The notes under the pieces were generated by a model that was given only the letters and a program-made list of their open reading frames with translations, did not search any database and had not been told where the DNA came from. 35,992 bases of DNA, from contig DAISIL010000031.1 in assembly GCA_036822015.1 (NCBI GenBank), positions 1 to 35,992 of the forward strand. Direction: 5' to 3'. The stretch comes from DAISIL01 sp036822015 (lineage in GTDB: Bacteria; Bacteroidota; Bacteroidia; Cytophagales; Bernardetiaceae). Below, in pieces: positions 34,499 through 35,992 of this stretch (its first letter is position 1; every line of letters starts with the position of its first letter). The position numbers and the translations under genes were made by a program.

Positions 34499-34807
34499 AT
34501 GGACACCACACAACTACTGCTCCTAATCGCCGTTTTGCTTTTGGCTACGGGCATACTTATCGTCCTGACCCGAACGCACGCCGTGGCCGTACTGATGGGT
34601 ATTGAGTTGATGTTCAATGCCGCCAATATAAATTTGATTGCCTTCAATCGCTTGTATCCCGATCAAAGTTCTGGACAGCTTTTTGTAATCTTCGTACTGG
34701 TCATTGCGGCGGCAGAGGCGGCACTTGCCCTGGCTATCCTGCTGCGCATTTACCGCCGCTACCAAACGGTACATTTGGATAAAATCCGTAACTTGCGTGA
34801 ACAATAA
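34499..34807 (+). CDS. nuoK: NADH-quinone oxidoreductase subunit K, isolated
   Basis: The 102-residue product has three membrane helices and both conserved membrane glutamates, E36 in MGIELMFNAANINLIAF and E73 in IAAAEAALALAI. The C-terminus (TVHLDKIRNLRE) also fits NuoK and not MrpC. It is a proton-pumping core subunit of complex I. NuoK genes normally sit between nuoJ and nuoL, but here clpC with its terminator lies directly upstream and a thioredoxin-fold gene starts 15 bp downstream. So the complex I genes are split in this organism, or this is an extra copy. How it is transcribed, just past a terminator, is unclear. Confidence 0.93.
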   Translation: MDTTQLLLLIAVLLLATGILIVLTRTHAVAVLMGIELMFNAANINLIAFNRLYPDQSSGQLFVIFVLVIAAAEAALALAILLRIYRRYQTVHLDKIRNLREQ

Positions 34808-34822
34808 AACAACACTTCAACC

Positions 34823-35992
34823 ATGCTACACCATCGAATCATACTCTTGCTTTTGTTGAGTCTCGTTTTGAGTTTCTCCGACCTTCATGCCGAGGGAGAA
34901 ACGGGCATCGCCTTCGATAAGACCTCCTGGGAGCAGGTACAGCAGCGAGCCAAAGCAGAAAATAAACATATCTTTGTCGATGCCTTTGCCGTCTGGTGTG
35001 GCCCCTGCAAATGGATGGATAAGAATGTGTTTGCCAAAGAAGAAGTAGGAAAATACTTCAACGAACATTTTATTTCTTTCAAATTTGACATGGAAAAAGG
35101 CGATGGCCCAAGCTTCGCCAGAACCTATGAAGTGAAAGCCTACCCTACTTTTCTTTTCTTCGATCCCAACGGAAATTTGGTGCATCGTACCGTCGGTGGA
35201 CGCGCCCCCGAGGACTTCTTGCAGGTGGGAGCCGCCGCCCTTAGCCCCGATACCCAAAGCGAAACCTTGCGGATGCGTTACCAAAAAGGAGACCGCGACC
35301 CTAACTTTCTCTACAACTACGTCTTGATGCTCAACAGCACGATGGAGTACAGCGACGATGCCCTGGCTGCTTATCTGGATACCCAAAAGGAAGAAGACCT
35401 CACCAACGCCCGCAACTGGAAGCTCATCCGTGAAGCCGGGCAAGGCATTCATCTGGATATTTTTGATTTCGTAGTCAAAAATCAGAAGAAATATGCTGAT
35501 GCTTTTGGAGAAGCCGAAGTGATGGATTATTTGATGGGAGCTTTCAAAATGGAACTTTCGCAGGCGGTACGCAGCCAAAATGAAGAGCGTCTGCAAGCCG
35601 TACAAAAACGAGTGTCGCAAGCCGTACCCGAGCCTATCGCTAAGTCGTTCAGTACGTATGCGGATTTCTTGTTTCGCTCTCGGGATCCAATCGCTGCTTT
35701 TCCCTATGCGGTAGCCTATTTCGATGCGTATGCCAACGACCCGGACGAACTCAACTCGATTGCATGGTTTTATTATCAAAACTCACAGGATGCACAGATA
35801 TTGGAAAAATCGCTATCCTGGGCGCAAAAATCCATAAAGATTACACCCAAATTTGCTAACACAGATACAGCAGCTCACTTGCTCTACGCCTTAGGCAAGT
35901 ACGATGAAGCCATCCAGACTGCCGAGCAGGCCATCGCGCTCGGAAAAGCCGACGGTGAAGACATCAGCAGTACACAAGCCTTGATAGAGGCA
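34823..35992 (+). CDS. Secreted thioredoxin-fold protein with C-terminal helical (TPR-like) region, partial
   Basis: The gene starts 15 bp after nuoK and runs off the right edge after 390 codons. The signal peptide is about residues 1-23 (LLLLLSLVLSFSDLHA). The thioredoxin domain at about 28-140 has the redox motif WCGPCKWMD (58-66) and the cis-proline region VKAYPTFLFFD. It is therefore a candidate periplasmic disulfide reductase or a cytochrome c/envelope redox factor. Residues 150-390 are helical, with TPR-like segments near the end (YALGKYDEAIQTAEQAIALG). This architecture is common in Bacteroidota thioredoxin-like proteins, whose partners are mostly unknown. Confidence 0.88.
   Translation, partial: MLHHRIILLLLLSLVLSFSDLHAEGETGIAFDKTSWEQVQQRAKAENKHIFVDAFAVWCGPCKWMDKNVFAKEEVGKYFNEHFISFKFDMEKGDGPSFARTYEVKAYPTFLFFDPNGNLVHRTVGGRAPEDFLQVGAAALSPDTQSETLRMRYQKGDRDPNFLYNYVLMLNSTMEYSDDALAAYLDTQKEEDLTNARNWKLIREAGQGIHLDIFDFVVKNQKKYADAFGEAEVMDYLMGAFKMELSQAVRSQNEERLQAVQKRVSQAVPEPIAKSFSTYADFLFRSRDPIAAFPYAVAYFDAYANDPDELNSIAWFYYQNSQDAQILEKSLSWAQKSIKITPKFANTDTAAHLLYALGKYDEAIQTAEQAIALGKADGEDISSTQALIEA

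Noticed and set aside
34826..35779. 317-codon minus-strand frame
   Set aside because: It is antisense to the thioredoxin-fold gene with WCGPC, a signal peptide and cis-proline. The minus-strand product has no known features.

Overview
The window looks like a draft-assembly contig from a member of the phylum Bacteroidota. The evidence is the set of families present: BatD, a 7TMR-DISM histidine kinase, an ECF sigma / short membrane protein / outer-membrane barrel trio, a NagZ-like GH3 fused to a serine hydrolase, DUF2520, WbqC, a head-GIN lipoprotein, DUF2911 and a TPR-SpoIIE phosphatase. Several intergenic regions also carry Bacteroidota-style TAnnTTTG promoter boxes, and strong Shine-Dalgarno sequences are rare. 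I cannot place it below phylum. No tRNA, rRNA, CRISPR array, transposase or phage gene was seen. Genes are packed tightly, with many 4-bp ATGA overlaps and three convergent pairs whose 3' ends overlap. No stretch over 300 bases lacks a gene.

Left part (1-3660): two minus-strand genes lie 13 bp apart. One is a membrane protein with an N-terminal domain resembling an effector-associated domain (EAD). The other is a secreted protein with a carboxypeptidase-regulatory-like domain, a CsgG/TolB-like domain, a TPR, a LysM and the start of a formylglycine-generating-enzyme (FGE/SUMF1) domain, and it runs off the left edge. A cytosolic SPFH-GYF protein is divergent to them. This is the best candidate here for a little-described system. 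Next (3657-6487, minus) come a LolD-type ABC ATPase, an orphan BatD and a second ABC ATPase. On the plus strand follow ferrochelatase (hemH), a LysE-type exporter, a PKD lipoprotein and recG.

Middle (11759-19422, minus): a probable operon hemE - DUF2520 - GH3/serine hydrolase is preceded by two tandem Uma2 nuclease-like genes (one broken by a 100-N gap) and a 7TM histidine kinase. Divergent from the kinase are an ECF sigma factor, a membrane protein with 24-residue tandem repeats (probable anti-sigma) and an outer-membrane barrel protein, closed by a terminator. A biotin carboxylase follows, converging on an alkane monooxygenase (alkB).

Right part (24689-35992, plus): a head-GIN lipoprotein, an AraC regulator overlapping a TPR-SpoIIE phosphatase gene, a DUF1801 protein, a DUF2911 lipoprotein-like gene, a POT peptide transporter overlapping a WbqC protein, clpC with its terminator, an isolated nuoK, and a thioredoxin-fold protein that runs off the right edge.

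The assembly has three gaps. The 100-N gap sits inside the second Uma2 copy, probably a collapsed repeat. The 10-N gap in alkB is flanked by about 120 bases that read as the C-terminus of a WYL-domain regulator. The 10-N gap in clpC is flanked by a 7-base duplicated overlap. alkB and clpC are therefore probably intact genes damaged by contig joining, not true pseudogenes.
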